Notes under the pieces: generated by a model
Told to the model about the DNA's origin: nothing
Database searches by the model: none
Seen by the model: the letters and a program-made list of their open reading frames with translations, nothing else
Made by a program: the position numbers and the translations under genes
In this document: positions 18,218-26,634 of the stretch, piece after piece
How positions within the stretch are numbered: the stretch's first letter is position 1
Layout of the letters: the number at the start of each line of letters is the position of its first letter
Assembly: GCA_020353055.1 (NCBI GenBank)
Contig: CP070686.1
Span: 263,529-327,528, forward strand
Source: Caldifarciminota bacterium
GTDB taxonomy: Bacteria; Hydrothermota; Tepidihabitantia; SM23-42
Length of the DNA stretch: 64,000 bases
Direction of reading: 5' to 3'

Positions 18218-18970
18218 TTAAAGTTTCACAAAGAAGGGAAGATAGCCAATTGGATCCACAGGCTCGCCCCGAAATCTTACCTCATAGTGGAGGTGTGAAG
18301 ATGTTGATTTACCAGTGGAACCAACCGTTCCGATGACTTGACCACCACTCACTCGACTTCCGTTGAGCACATCGATAGAATTGAGATGTCCGTAGAAAGT
18401 GGAATAATTCTTGTTATGTTCAACGACGACATAGTTTCCGTAAAGCGAATCCCATCCAGTTCCTTCCACAATACCCGAAGCAGAGGTGATTACCGGTGAA
18501 AATTGCGGTGCGGCGATATCAATACCATTATGTCCGGGGTGGAATTCTCTGGATATCTGCCCCATCGTGGGCAGGAGCGACGGTATATTTTCGGGCATTT
18601 CCTTAAGGACCTCGATATCAGTGTACTCTGGACTTATGTCCACTATACTGGGCTCTACAGGTTCGGGTGTTTTTTCGATACCTAACATGACTTTGATCTT
18701 CCGGTTATTCGCCTCGGCTACACGCAGATCCTCTTTTATCTCCTCGATTTTTGCGAATTCTTTTTCCAACTGGCTGTTACGCCGCCTGAGCATATCTACT
18801 TCCATGGCACGCACATAAACAGTAGCATAGTTCAAGCCGGCAATGATCGCGACTAACAGGATTGCACCAACAATCGCTCCGCCAATGATAATAACCTTTT
18901 TAGAAAGAAAGTACTGCCTTGAGCGACTCGAGTCATCCGAAATGAGGAGTATCGAGTAACCTTTCTTCAT
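18218..18970 (-). CDS. Membrane-anchored M23 (LytM) peptidase
   Basis: A 250-residue protein with one N-terminal transmembrane helix (about 25-48), a coiled coil (about 55-95) and a C-terminal LytM domain. The zinc site is intact: His and Asp in HNGIDIAAP, and the HxH of SSHLHYEV, with the supporting YGHL. Such enzymes cleave peptide cross-links of peptidoglycan, or as EnvC/NlpD homologues activate amidases; intact ligands favour activity here. The active domain should face the periplasm. The gene lies nine bases upstream of gmd and four after the M42 gene, so it belongs to the envelope operon. Confidence 0.9.
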   Translation of the reverse strand: MKKGYSILLISDDSSRSRQYFLSKKVIIIGGAIVGAILLVAIIAGLNYATVYVRAMEVDMLRRRNSQLEKEFAKIEEIKEDLRVAEANNRKIKVMLGIEKTPEPVEPSIVDISPEYTDIEVLKEMPENIPSLLPTMGQISREFHPGHNGIDIAAPQFSPVITSASGIVEGTGWDSLYGNYVVVEHNKNYSTFYGHLNSIDVLNGSRVSGGQVIGTVGSTGKSTSSHLHYEVRFRGEPVDPIGYLPFFVKL

Positions 18971-18973
18971 TAC

Positions 18974-19981
18974 CTAACCTAACCCCCTTTCACAAATATG
19001 TGTTAGGAGTTTTATGGTGGCGTTGATATCATCCAAATCGCAAACTTCACTCGTGCTGTGTATATACCTTGTGGGTACCGAGAGTACCCCGCTCATGACC
19101 CCTTCCTTAACCAGCTGAATGATCGCGGCATCGGTTGTGCCGTGTTCCAAGATTTCAAATTGGTAAGGTAAGGAAAGGGACTGTGCATATTCAGCAAGTT
19201 TATCCTTAATGACTGGGTTCGCTATGAACTGGCTGTCTTTGATCTTTATCGCCACACCCTTGCCGACACTGACGTCCATCTTCTGCGCTTCAGGGGTATC
19301 GCCGATATCTGTAACATCGATTGCAAGCGCGTGGGTTGGTTCGATCGCATAAGCACCGGTTCTTGCCCCGCGCAGTCCGACCTCCTCCTGTACCGAAAAT
19401 ACAAAATAAATATCTTGACTGCTCTTCTTTAACCGTTTTGCCGCTTCGACCAAACAGTAACATCCCACCCGGTCATCGAGCGCCTTTGCGGCGATCCGTT
19501 TCTTATTGATGTAGACTGCCTGCTGGCTGAATGCTGCTATGTCACCTATATGCACGAGCTTTTCGGCACTCTTTCGGTCACGCGCTCCGATGTCAATGAA
19601 CATCTTTTCGAATTTTGGTTTTACTGCAGATTTCGCCGTATCCTTGGATGGTTCGATACCGACAATGCCAGTTGTCCCGTTCTCAAAAACCACCCTCTGA
19701 TAAGGCACCCGCTCACTGAAAACACCTCCGACATTTGTGAACCTCAAGAAACCGTTCTTGTCGATATAGGTGACGATCAGACCTATCTCGTCCATGTGTG
19801 CACAGAGCATGATCTTCTGACCACGTTTAGACTTTGCGGGTCTGTGTGCGATCAAGTTACCCAATCGGTCCGTTTTCAGATCAGAACAATACTTTCTTAT
19901 TTCTTTTTCGATCATCCCCCGGACTCGATGCTCGCGACCTGCAGGACCGTATGCATTACATAATTCTTCGATTAGACCCAT
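18974..19981 (-). CDS. M42 family aminopeptidase (first of a tandem pair)
   Basis: A 335-residue cytoplasmic metallo-aminopeptidase of the FrvX/TET type. The two-metal site is visible: AHMDEIG, ALDDRVG, QEEVGLRG with the catalytic glutamate, AIDVTD, and the late YIHSTSE histidine. Family members form large tetrahedral particles that trim peptides to amino acids. The ATG at 19981 has AAAGGA six bases upstream and overlaps the end of the preceding M42 gene by 10 bases. The two copies are clearly paralogous but not near-identical, so they may have different residue preferences. Confidence 0.93.
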   Translation of the reverse strand: MGLIEELCNAYGPAGREHRVRGMIEKEIRKYCSDLKTDRLGNLIAHRPAKSKRGQKIMLCAHMDEIGLIVTYIDKNGFLRFTNVGGVFSERVPYQRVVFENGTTGIVGIEPSKDTAKSAVKPKFEKMFIDIGARDRKSAEKLVHIGDIAAFSQQAVYINKKRIAAKALDDRVGCYCLVEAAKRLKKSSQDIYFVFSVQEEVGLRGARTGAYAIEPTHALAIDVTDIGDTPEAQKMDVSVGKGVAIKIKDSQFIANPVIKDKLAEYAQSLSLPYQFEILEHGTTDAAIIQLVKEGVMSGVLSVPTRYIHSTSEVCDLDDINATIKLLTHICERGLG

Positions 19982-20994
19982 TCTTTGTCCTTTCCCATGA
20001 TGTTCTTTATACTACAAATGAGCAAATCTTTAGCTGCTGAAATATCAGTCCTGGATGCAATAGACAGTGGTGAGTGTATGTATCGTGCAGGCACACTTAT
20101 CACCGCACTTCTGACCCCGACCCCTGCGAGATGCATGGAACCGGCGTCAGTCCCGCCGATCATCGGTCTTTTTTGCTGGTATAGAATGTTCTTTTGTTCG
20201 GCTGTTTTGCGAATTATGCTCACAAGCTTTTCATCACATATCACCGAACGATCAGCAATAGTAACAACGGCTCCTGCACCCAATGCAGGATACTGTGGCG
20301 CATCACCTTCATCGGGCCACTCTCCCGACGAGGTAGTATCGACTGCGATCGCTATGTCTGGCTTCACTCGATGGGCCGCAATACGCGCCCCCCTGAGCCC
20401 TACTTCTTCCTGCACCGTGAATGCATAATATAAGGGCAGATCAGACTCCTTGATCATTTGGAGCAATATGAAGCAACCTACTCTGTTATCGAGGGCCTTA
20501 CCCAGCACCATATCACCGTTCTCACTGTATTCGGTTACAAAACTCGCATAGTCACCAACCTGGATGACTTTATCTGCATCCTCCTTTGAAGAAACACCAA
20601 TATCGATGAAAAGACTTTCCGTCTTGGGTGTTTTCTTTAGTTCATCTTCCTTCGCAAGGTGAATAGGCTTGTGGCCCATAACGCCCAGGACCCTATCCTT
20701 ACCGATAACGACGCGTTTTGCCATGAGGACGTTGGACATTATGCCGATCGCGTGAAATTTCAGCAGACCGTTTTTGTCCACTCCATTTATCATCAAGCCG
20801 ACCTCATCCATATGCGCGGCAAGCATTACCCTCGGTCTCTTCTCGGGGCCCTTTCTGACGATCAGATTACCGTACGGGTCCACAAAGAGTTCTGCGATAT
20901 GCTTTCGGACCTTCTTTATGATAAAATCTCTTACCCTGCCTTCGTCACCGCTAACGCCATTCAATTCGGAAAGTTCTTTCAGATGTTTTAACAC
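19972..20994 (-). CDS. M42 family aminopeptidase (second of a tandem pair), leaderless GTG start
   Basis: A 340-residue paralogue of the neighbouring gene with the same ligands: AHMDEVG, ALDNRVG, QEEVGLRG, AVDTTSSG and RYIHSPLS. It is the first gene of the minus-strand envelope operon. The start is set at GTG 20994 rather than TTG 21000. The -10 box ends at 21001, and the six bases between it and the GTG put the start codon at the predicted transcription start. The resulting N-terminus (MLKHLKELSELNGVSGDEG) is the normal M42 start. Confidence 0.92.
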   Translation of the reverse strand: MLKHLKELSELNGVSGDEGRVRDFIIKKVRKHIAELFVDPYGNLIVRKGPEKRPRVMLAAHMDEVGLMINGVDKNGLLKFHAIGIMSNVLMAKRVVIGKDRVLGVMGHKPIHLAKEDELKKTPKTESLFIDIGVSSKEDADKVIQVGDYASFVTEYSENGDMVLGKALDNRVGCFILLQMIKESDLPLYYAFTVQEEVGLRGARIAAHRVKPDIAIAVDTTSSGEWPDEGDAPQYPALGAGAVVTIADRSVICDEKLVSIIRKTAEQKNILYQQKRPMIGGTDAGSMHLAGVGVRSAVISVPARYIHSPLSIASRTDISAAKDLLICSIKNIMGKDKEWV

Positions 20995-21000
20995 GGACAA

Positions 21001-21028
21001 ATTATATGTATTAAGCTATTATTGTCAA
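21001..21028 (-). promoter_or_regulatory. Promoter of the M42/envelope operon, predicted leaderless
   Basis: Minus-strand TTGACA (21023-21028), 16-base spacer, TATAAT (21001-21006). The GTG at 20994 begins six bases after the -10 box. Confidence 0.8.
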
Positions 21029-21040
21029 CCTAATCAATCG

Positions 21041-21068
21041 TTGACTACTCGTCGCGAGCGACTATACT
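21041..21068 (+). promoter_or_regulatory. Promoter of the glycine-rich surface protein
   Basis: TTGACT (21041-21046), 16-base spacer, TATACT (21063-21068). It is back to back with the M42 promoter; 12 bases separate the two -35 boxes. Confidence 0.65.
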
Positions 21069-21072
21069 GATT

Positions 21073-22212
21073 ATGGAGGAAAAGATGACTATATTATTGT
21101 ATATGTTCTTAATCCTCGGATACATCTACGAGGACAGCGACAGCCTTCTAGTTGATAATGACTCACTCACAATATGCGGCAACCACGTTTACGCACTCAA
21201 GATAAACATAAGAAATAATTCGCAGCTCTTTGTACGTAACGCAACTGGTGCACCTGACTCAACCGGCTGGCTCTCTTTGCATGCGCCTTTGATCGTAATA
21301 GGAGATTCGTCAACAATAGATGGTTCTGAAAAGGGCTACAAAGGCGGCTATTTGAACAGTCACCCATGGGGTTATGGCCCGGGCGGCGGTAACGCCGGCG
21401 GCGTGAGCGGTGGCGCAGGTGGAGGTGGAGCATATGGGGGAAATGGCGGCTCAGGAGGCGATCTCTACGGTGGTGCAGGTGGTGCCGCATATGGTGACCC
21501 TGCCGACACAAGTATCCAAATGGGCTCAGGTGGTGGAGCCGGCCGGCTCAGTGTGGTGATCAGCAGTGGTGGAAGTGGCGGCGCTTCATTGTCCATGTCC
21601 GGTAACCTCATAAATGTCAATTCGTCAACTTTCAGGGTCAACGGACAGAATGGTGAGACTGGTGTCGGATTAGAAGCGAGCGGAGGTGGTGCCGGTGGTG
21701 GGATCATGATCTGGGCAGACACCGTCCTGATGAGCGATGTTACGATTGAAGCGGTCGGAGGAAACGGCGGTGATGCAGCTTTTGGCGGAGGTGGTGGCGG
21801 AAGTGGAGGACGTATAAAGATTTTATTCTCTTCCCAACTCGACACATCGGACGTCACCTACACGGCTGAGGGTGGACCCGGCGGCATCGGCGATCCTGGA
21901 TTGCCTAGCAGCTCAGCCGGAGATACCGGCACAATATACATTGGCGTACCCCCCGGGATCACCGATTTGACGAATGAAATGCTGAACGTAATTCGTGTCC
22001 AACCAAACCCGGCGCGCTGTATGGTAAATATCACGACAGAAATAATACCCGTACAGATCAGAATGTATGATATTGCAGGCCGGTTGATCAAGAGTTTCCG
22101 ACTTCTCAACCACCGTGAAACAGCGGACCTGCGCGGATTAGAGCGGGGCATTTACTTTATGATTGCTGAGAATCACGAATTAAAGCCGTGTAAGATCGTC
22201 TTGATTAACTGA
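21073..22212 (+). CDS. Glycine-rich secreted protein with C-terminal type IX-like sorting domain
   Basis: 379 residues. A hydrophobic start (MTILLYMFLILGYIY after the second Met) acts as signal peptide. Residues about 90-290 are extremely Gly-rich (for example GGVSGGAGGGGAYGGNGG), with short Asn, Ser and Asp-bearing strands between, suggesting a surface polymer or adhesin-like fold. Residues about 305-379 match the secretion-tail layout of Por/type IX cargo: a PNPARCMVNITTEI strand, IRMYDIAGRLIKSF, GLERGIYFMIAE and a final KIVLIN. Two starts are possible. ATG 21073 lies four bases after the -10 box. ATG 21085 has a GGAGG five bases upstream and gives the cleaner signal peptide. Function on the cell surface is inferred. 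Confidence 0.8.
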   Translation: MEEKMTILLYMFLILGYIYEDSDSLLVDNDSLTICGNHVYALKINIRNNSQLFVRNATGAPDSTGWLSLHAPLIVIGDSSTIDGSEKGYKGGYLNSHPWGYGPGGGNAGGVSGGAGGGGAYGGNGGSGGDLYGGAGGAAYGDPADTSIQMGSGGGAGRLSVVISSGGSGGASLSMSGNLINVNSSTFRVNGQNGETGVGLEASGGGAGGGIMIWADTVLMSDVTIEAVGGNGGDAAFGGGGGGSGGRIKILFSSQLDTSDVTYTAEGGPGGIGDPGLPSSSAGDTGTIYIGVPPGITDLTNEMLNVIRVQPNPARCMVNITTEIIPVQIRMYDIAGRLIKSFRLLNHRETADLRGLERGIYFMIAENHELKPCKIVLIN

Positions 22213-22235
22213 CGCGTGGGGATGGCGGTTTTATC

Positions 22236-22469
22236 GTGTTGACCATAAAATGCAGCAGATGCAAGGGTAAGATATTCCGCTATCTCAAGGTCGGCAAAGG
22301 TCAAGTACTCCGCTGTTACAAGACACGTATATCCAGAGATAACAGTATCCGCGAAGGAGCAAAGGTGCTGTGTAGATGCGGAAATCTCATTGGCATTGAA
22401 GAGCGCAACTGGATAAAGATGCGCAAAACAGCGTTTTTCCACACAGGGACAAAAATCAACCGATTGTAG
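22236..22469 (+). CDS. Small conserved-looking Cys-rich (zinc-ribbon-like) protein
   Basis: 77 residues from GTG 22236. Five cysteines form a possible metal site: CSRC near the N-terminus, RCYK in the middle, and CRCG further on. The basic middle (KTRISRDNSIREGAKV) and NLIGIEERNWIKM tail read like a small nucleic-acid-associated or regulatory zinc ribbon. GGGGAT about 14 bases upstream is a weak ribosome site. The gap before it is only 23 bases, so it may be cotranscribed with the surface protein. I do not recognise a named family. Confidence 0.6.
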   Translation: MLTIKCSRCKGKIFRYLKVGKGQVLRCYKTRISRDNSIREGAKVLCRCGNLIGIEERNWIKMRKTAFFHTGTKINRL

Positions 22470-22534
22470 CAGAATACTAGCCTGAGTAGAGTCGTCAATG
22501 ACACAATATATCCCATCCATATTATGATATACTC

Positions 22535-22562
22535 TTGCATTGTATTCTGAAATATATATAAT
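22535..22562 (+). promoter_or_regulatory. Candidate promoter of pckG
   Basis: TTGCAT (22535-22540), 16-base spacer, TATAAT (22557-22562). This leaves a leader of about 90 bases with no obvious hairpin. The rest of the 22470-22656 gap shows nothing else I can support. Confidence 0.5.
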
Positions 22563-22656
22563 TGCCTTATTAAATCAGCAATATTGCATCTGATTCAGAT
22601 GACAGTTCAGAGATACTGATTTGTAACAATAATGACGCTTTTAAGGAGGTTATCAG

Positions 22657-24537
22657 ATGGACGCAAAAGTCAATGATTTTCTCAAACAGCGGTTAGGGGA
22701 TGAGGGTTTCAAGAAACTCTCGCGAATTGATAATCCTGAGCTACATGCATTCATTGCCAAGTATATAGAGCACTGTAATCCGAGTAAGGTGTTTGTCTGC
22801 ACGGATGCTCCTGCTGACCTTAAGTACGTTAGGGAAGCAGCGATAAGCAACGGTGAGGAAGCAGCACTTGCCATGGAAGGTCATACAATTCATTTTGACA
22901 ACGCCAAGGACCAGGCACGTGACAAAGAACACACGCTCATTTTAGTCCCGAAAGGTACTGACCTGGGGGCAACGATCAAAACCGGCGATCGTGATGAGTG
23001 CCTTAAGGAAGTAACTGAAATCATGAAAGACATCATGAAGGGAAGAGAAGCATATATTCGCTTCTTCTGCCTCGGGCCTACGAATTCGGCCTTTTCTCTC
23101 CCGAGCGTTCAAATCACCGATTCAGCATACGTCGCACACAGTGAAGATATCCTTTATCGTCAGGGATTCGAGGAATTCGTTCGCCAGGGCAAGAATGCCA
23201 AATTCTTCAAAGTAGTGCACTCCGCGGGTGAACTCGACGAGCGTAAGACCAGCAAGAATCTTGACAAGAGGCGTGTATACATCGATCTACAGGAGAATCT
23301 TGTCTACAGTTGCAACACACAATATGGCGGTAATACTATCGGCTTGAAAAAATTATCCATGCGGTTGGCGATAAATCGCGGCTCAAAAGAAGGCTGGCTA
23401 ACCGAACATATGCTCGTCATGGGTGTACACGGTCCAGCCAACCGCGTAACGTATTTCACGGGTGCATTTCCTTCGCTATGCGGAAAAACTTCAACGGCGA
23501 TGCTCGACAATGAGACAATTGTCGGTGACGATATAGCATATTTGAGAAAGAAAGATGGTGAAGTTCGCGCCGTCAATGTGGAAAAAGGCATGTTCGGTAT
23601 CATACAGGGTATCAATTCCGAAGACGACCCGATCCAGTGGAAAGCGCTTCATACACCTGGAGAGTTGATCGTTTCCAACGTGCTCGTAACACCGGAAAGG
23701 GGTGTACATTGGATTGGTAAAGATGGTGAAGTCCCGCCCAAAGGATATAACCATTCCGGTGAATGGCACAAAGGAAAGAAGGACGAAAAAGGTAATGAGA
23801 TCCCTCCATCCCATCCGAATGCACGTTTCACTCTTTCCCTCGAGAATCTCGAGAACCTCGACAAAGCACTTCATGATCCCAAAGGCGTGGTGGTCGGTGG
23901 TATGGTCTATGGCGGCCGGGACTCAGACACCTGGGTACCAGTGGAAGAATCATTTGACTGGACACATGGTATAATCACCAAAGGCGCTTCCCTGGAATCC
24001 GAGACGACCGCGGCAACGTTGGGTAAAGCAGGCGTAAGGAAATTCAATCTTATGTCTAACCTCGATTTCTTGTCCATATCAGTTGGCCAATACATCCAAA
24101 ATAATCTGGATTTTGCCAAGGATCTGAAAAAAACACCACTCATCTTCTCGGTGAATTATTTCTTAAAAGACAAAGACGGTAATTTCCTCAATGCAAAGAC
24201 CGATAAGAAAGTCTGGTACAAGTGGATGGAATTAAGAGCCAACAATGACGTCCAAGCGATCGATACACCGACCGGACGTATCCCCAAATACGAAGACCTC
24301 AAGAGAATATTCAAAGAGGTTCTGAACAAGGATTACAGCGAGGAAGATTATAGGAAGCAATTCACGGTACGTGTACCTGAAAGTCTGGCTAAAATCGATC
24401 GTATTAAGGAAATCTATGAAACCAAAGTTAATGATACGCCGAAAATTCTCTTCGAAGTCCTTGAAGAACAGCGCAAACGACTGCTCGACGCTCAGAAAAA
24501 GCATGGCGATTATATTACACCCGATAAGTTAGCTTAG
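22657..24537 (+). CDS. pckG: Phosphoenolpyruvate carboxykinase (GTP)
   Basis: This 626-residue enzyme interconverts oxaloacetate + GTP and PEP + CO2 + GDP. It has the GTP-type signatures, not the ATP-type: the P-loop PSLCGKTSTAML with its reactive cysteine, GDDIAYLR, and the FDWTHGIITKGASLESETTAA block that binds metal and nucleotide. A strong AAGGAGG lies eight bases before the ATG. It is a single-gene unit closed by a clear terminator at 24557-24590. In an anaerobe it may work in gluconeogenesis or in the carboxylating direction. Cytoplasmic. Confidence 0.95.
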   Translation: MDAKVNDFLKQRLGDEGFKKLSRIDNPELHAFIAKYIEHCNPSKVFVCTDAPADLKYVREAAISNGEEAALAMEGHTIHFDNAKDQARDKEHTLILVPKGTDLGATIKTGDRDECLKEVTEIMKDIMKGREAYIRFFCLGPTNSAFSLPSVQITDSAYVAHSEDILYRQGFEEFVRQGKNAKFFKVVHSAGELDERKTSKNLDKRRVYIDLQENLVYSCNTQYGGNTIGLKKLSMRLAINRGSKEGWLTEHMLVMGVHGPANRVTYFTGAFPSLCGKTSTAMLDNETIVGDDIAYLRKKDGEVRAVNVEKGMFGIIQGINSEDDPIQWKALHTPGELIVSNVLVTPERGVHWIGKDGEVPPKGYNHSGEWHKGKKDEKGNEIPPSHPNARFTLSLENLENLDKALHDPKGVVVGGMVYGGRDSDTWVPVEESFDWTHGIITKGASLESETTAATLGKAGVRKFNLMSNLDFLSISVGQYIQNNLDFAKDLKKTPLIFSVNYFLKDKDGNFLNAKTDKKVWYKWMELRANNDVQAIDTPTGRIPKYEDLKRIFKEVLNKDYSEEDYRKQFTVRVPESLAKIDRIKEIYETKVNDTPKILFEVLEEQRKRLLDAQKKHGDYITPDKLA

Positions 24538-24556
24538 TCGAATAGTTAATCTAGCA

Positions 24557-24590
24557 AGGGGTCGGGGCAAACCGACCCCTTTTTCTTTTG
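24557..24590 (+). terminator. Rho-independent terminator after pckG
   Basis: Stem GGGGTCGG (24558-24565), six-base loop and CCGACCCC (24572-24579), followed directly by a T-rich run to 24589. Confidence 0.93.
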
Positions 24591-24640
24591 GATAACATCG
24601 AAATATAAATCACCGAATCATAATGCCGCCCCTATTTTGG

Positions 24641-24668
24641 TTGACATAACCACCAATGAAGCTATAAT
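24641..24668 (+). promoter_or_regulatory. Promoter of the AhpD-like/LUD/nitrilase operon
   Basis: TTGACA (24641-24646), 16-base spacer, TATAAT (24663-24668). It is followed by a leader of about 47 bases and an AAGGAGG ribosome site six bases before the ATG at 24722. Confidence 0.85.
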
Positions 24669-24721
24669 CTGACGGATGTAATATGAAACCTATATTTCAG
24701 AAAATATAAGGAGGTCAGCAT

Positions 24722-25078
24722 ATGTCTAACCGAAAAATCGGGAATTTTGTGCAAGAACGTGAAAAATTGATCGAAAACATGTCTAAGTATTGCGGACAGC
24801 ATGCAAAGAGATTCTTTCATCTTGACTCTCAGGTCTACAAGGCAGGCGCTTTGCCAGCGAAAACGAAGGAATTGCTGGGCCTCGTTGCTTCGCTCGTGCT
24901 ACGCTGTGAAGATTGCATTGATTATCATCTCGTGAATTGCCACAAAAACGAAGTCAGTGATGAAGAGCTCGCCGAGGCGCTTACTGTTGGGCTAATTGCC
25001 GGCGGCTCAATAACCATACCGCATCTACGCCGGGCTTATGCCAGCTGGGATGAGTTGAAAAAGGGAGGCTTGAAGTGA
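24722..25078 (+). CDS. Carboxymuconolactone decarboxylase / AhpD-like protein
   Basis: 118 residues of the CMD/AhpD fold. The active-site pattern is present: a CEDCIDYH motif with two redox cysteines and a histidine, and an upstream KTKELLGLVASLV helix. AhpD-type members act as disulfide reductants in peroxide defence; others are decarboxylases. The CxxC plus His favours a redox role. It is the first gene of a three-gene unit and overlaps the LUD gene by four bases. Confidence 0.85.
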   Translation: MSNRKIGNFVQEREKLIENMSKYCGQHAKRFFHLDSQVYKAGALPAKTKELLGLVASLVLRCEDCIDYHLVNCHKNEVSDEELAEALTVGLIAGGSITIPHLRRAYASWDELKKGGLK

Positions 25079-25728
25079 CATCTGAATTCAACGATTTCAG
25101 AGTGTGGAATAACGAAAAAATGCTGCGCCGGATCATTCAAGCACTGAGAAAAAGAGATTTCGATGCAGAATACTTTGCTGATGTTACCAGCGCAAGTGAC
25201 ACATTACTAGCGATGATACCCGAAAACTCAAGTGTCGGTATTGGAGGTTCGGTCACGGTACGCGAACTCCGTATCATCGAGCAACTCGAAGAACGCGGTA
25301 ACGAAGTCACTCACCACTGGAAACCTGGGGTCACAAAAGAAACAAACCGTGCAATAAGACAAAAGGAAGGAACTGCCGATTTCTACCTAACTAGCGCAAA
25401 CGCGATAACCGAGCAGGGTGACATCATCAACATCGACGGCATCGGCAACCGGGTTGCCCACATGATATACGGTCCTGACAATGTCATCATCATTGTCGGA
25501 TACAATAAGATCGTTACGGACATTGAATCAGGTATAAAGCGCAGCAGAGAAATCGCCGGTGTCATCAATGCAAAAAGAGTTGGTGTCAAAACACCGTGCG
25601 CCGAAACCGGGAAGTGTGTAGACTGCAAAGCGCCGGCCAGGATATGCCGGGTCACGACGATAATGCAATACCGGCCGTGGCAAACTAACATAAAGGTCAT
25701 GCTCATCAACGAATTCCTGGGATTCTGA
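25075..25728 (+). CDS. LUD-domain protein (LutC/DUF162-like)
   Basis: 217 residues with the LUD fold seen in LutC and the C-terminus of LutB. Visible are SVGIGGSVTVREL, the ADFYLTSANAITEQGDIINIDG block and GPDNVIIIVGYNKIV. A Cys-rich tail (CAETGKCVDCKAPARIC) contains four cysteines that could hold an Fe-S cluster or zinc. Lactate-utilisation LutC lacks such a tail, and no lutA or lutB genes are nearby, so a role in lactate oxidation is not supported. Its GTG start overlaps the AhpD-like gene, and its stop lies one base before the nitrilase gene. Confidence 0.82.
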   Translation: MTSEFNDFRVWNNEKMLRRIIQALRKRDFDAEYFADVTSASDTLLAMIPENSSVGIGGSVTVRELRIIEQLEERGNEVTHHWKPGVTKETNRAIRQKEGTADFYLTSANAITEQGDIINIDGIGNRVAHMIYGPDNVIIIVGYNKIVTDIESGIKRSREIAGVINAKRVGVKTPCAETGKCVDCKAPARICRVTTIMQYRPWQTNIKVMLINEFLGF

Positions 25729-25729
25729 T

Positions 25730-26512
25730 ATGAAGGTCGGATTCTTGCAATTCAATCCTACTTTTGGAGATAAAACGAAGAACTACCGTGCCGTCGAAGA
25801 GCTGCTAAAGAACGTTGTCGCCGACATCGTAGTCATCCCGGAACTTTTCAATACCGGCTACACATTTCTGAATGAAAAGGAATTGATCGACCTGGCTGAG
25901 CCGGCAGGTGGAGAAACCTATGAATTCATGCACCGACTTGCCCAAGAGAAGAACTGTGCCCTGGCATATGGTTTTGCCGAAAAAGCAGAAGATATCCATC
26001 ACAATTCCATGTCTTTTGTCACAACCAGAGGACTTGTTGCCACCTACCGGAAATCCCATCTCTTTTTCGAAGAGAAATTTCTATTCCAACCCGGTGACAC
26101 TGGGTTTGATGTATTCGAATACGGTGGCGTTAAATTCGGCATGCTCATATGCTGGGACTGGATATATCCGGAAGCGATGCGCACGCTGGCACTGCGGGGC
26201 GCACAAGTAATCCTCCATGCCGCAAATCTCGTGACCCCATACTGCCCCGATGCAATGAAAACGAGGGCTATTGAGAATCGGGTTTTCATCATCACCGCGG
26301 ACCGCGCCGGCGATGAGATAAGGGGCGAAAAAGATTTCCACTTTATCGGCAAAAGCCAGGTTGTTGCGCCGAACGGCGGCATCCTGGTTCGCGCGGGCGA
26401 AGAAACCTGTGTGAAAATCAGCGAAATTGACCCTTCCTTTGCCTTGAACAAGAAGATGAATGAACACAATGACCTTTTTGCCGACCGGAGAGCGGAATTA
26501 TATTTTGAATAG
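25730..26512 (+). CDS. Nitrilase-superfamily carbon-nitrogen hydrolase
   Basis: 260 residues with the catalytic triad of the superfamily: Glu in VIPELFNTGY, Lys in YRKSHLF, and Cys in LICWDWIYPE. The family hydrolyses non-peptide C-N bonds of amides, carbamoyl groups or N-acyl compounds. The Tyr-Arg-Lys and Ile-Cys-Trp-Asp contexts are nearest to the omega-amidase/N-carbamoyl amidohydrolase branches; the substrate is not deducible. It is the last gene of the AhpD-LUD-nitrilase unit. Release of ammonia would fit its place just before the two-component pair and glutamate dehydrogenase. Confidence 0.85.
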   Translation: MKVGFLQFNPTFGDKTKNYRAVEELLKNVVADIVVIPELFNTGYTFLNEKELIDLAEPAGGETYEFMHRLAQEKNCALAYGFAEKAEDIHHNSMSFVTTRGLVATYRKSHLFFEEKFLFQPGDTGFDVFEYGGVKFGMLICWDWIYPEAMRTLALRGAQVILHAANLVTPYCPDAMKTRAIENRVFIITADRAGDEIRGEKDFHFIGKSQVVAPNGGILVRAGEETCVKISEIDPSFALNKKMNEHNDLFADRRAELYFE

Positions 26513-26596
26513 TCACTCTACTGCGCGGTTCTACCCCGCTCTTGGCGAACAGTGACCGTGCTCATGAAAAAAGAATAGCGCTAATTTATGATATCA

Positions 26597-26624
26597 TTGA
26601 CAAGAAATACAATCTGCCTAGAAT
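26597..26624 (+). promoter_or_regulatory. Promoter of the histidine kinase gene, near-leaderless
   Basis: TTGACA (26597-26602), 16-base spacer, TAGAAT (26619-26624). The ATG at 26635 is 10 bases after the -10 box, leaving a leader of about four bases and no ribosome site. The promoter lies inside the longer open frame starting at TTG 26542, which argues against that start. Confidence 0.65.
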
Positions 26625-26634
26625 TGTCAAAGTA

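Noticed and set aside
21440-21860. Pro-rich minus-strand frames opposite the glycine-rich gene
   Set aside because: They are the antisense of Gly codons (GGN gives NCC) and have no start signals.
26542-26634. TTG-initiated extension of the histidine kinase
   Set aside because: It contains a consensus-like promoter and shows no domain; the nearly leaderless ATG at 26635 is better supported.
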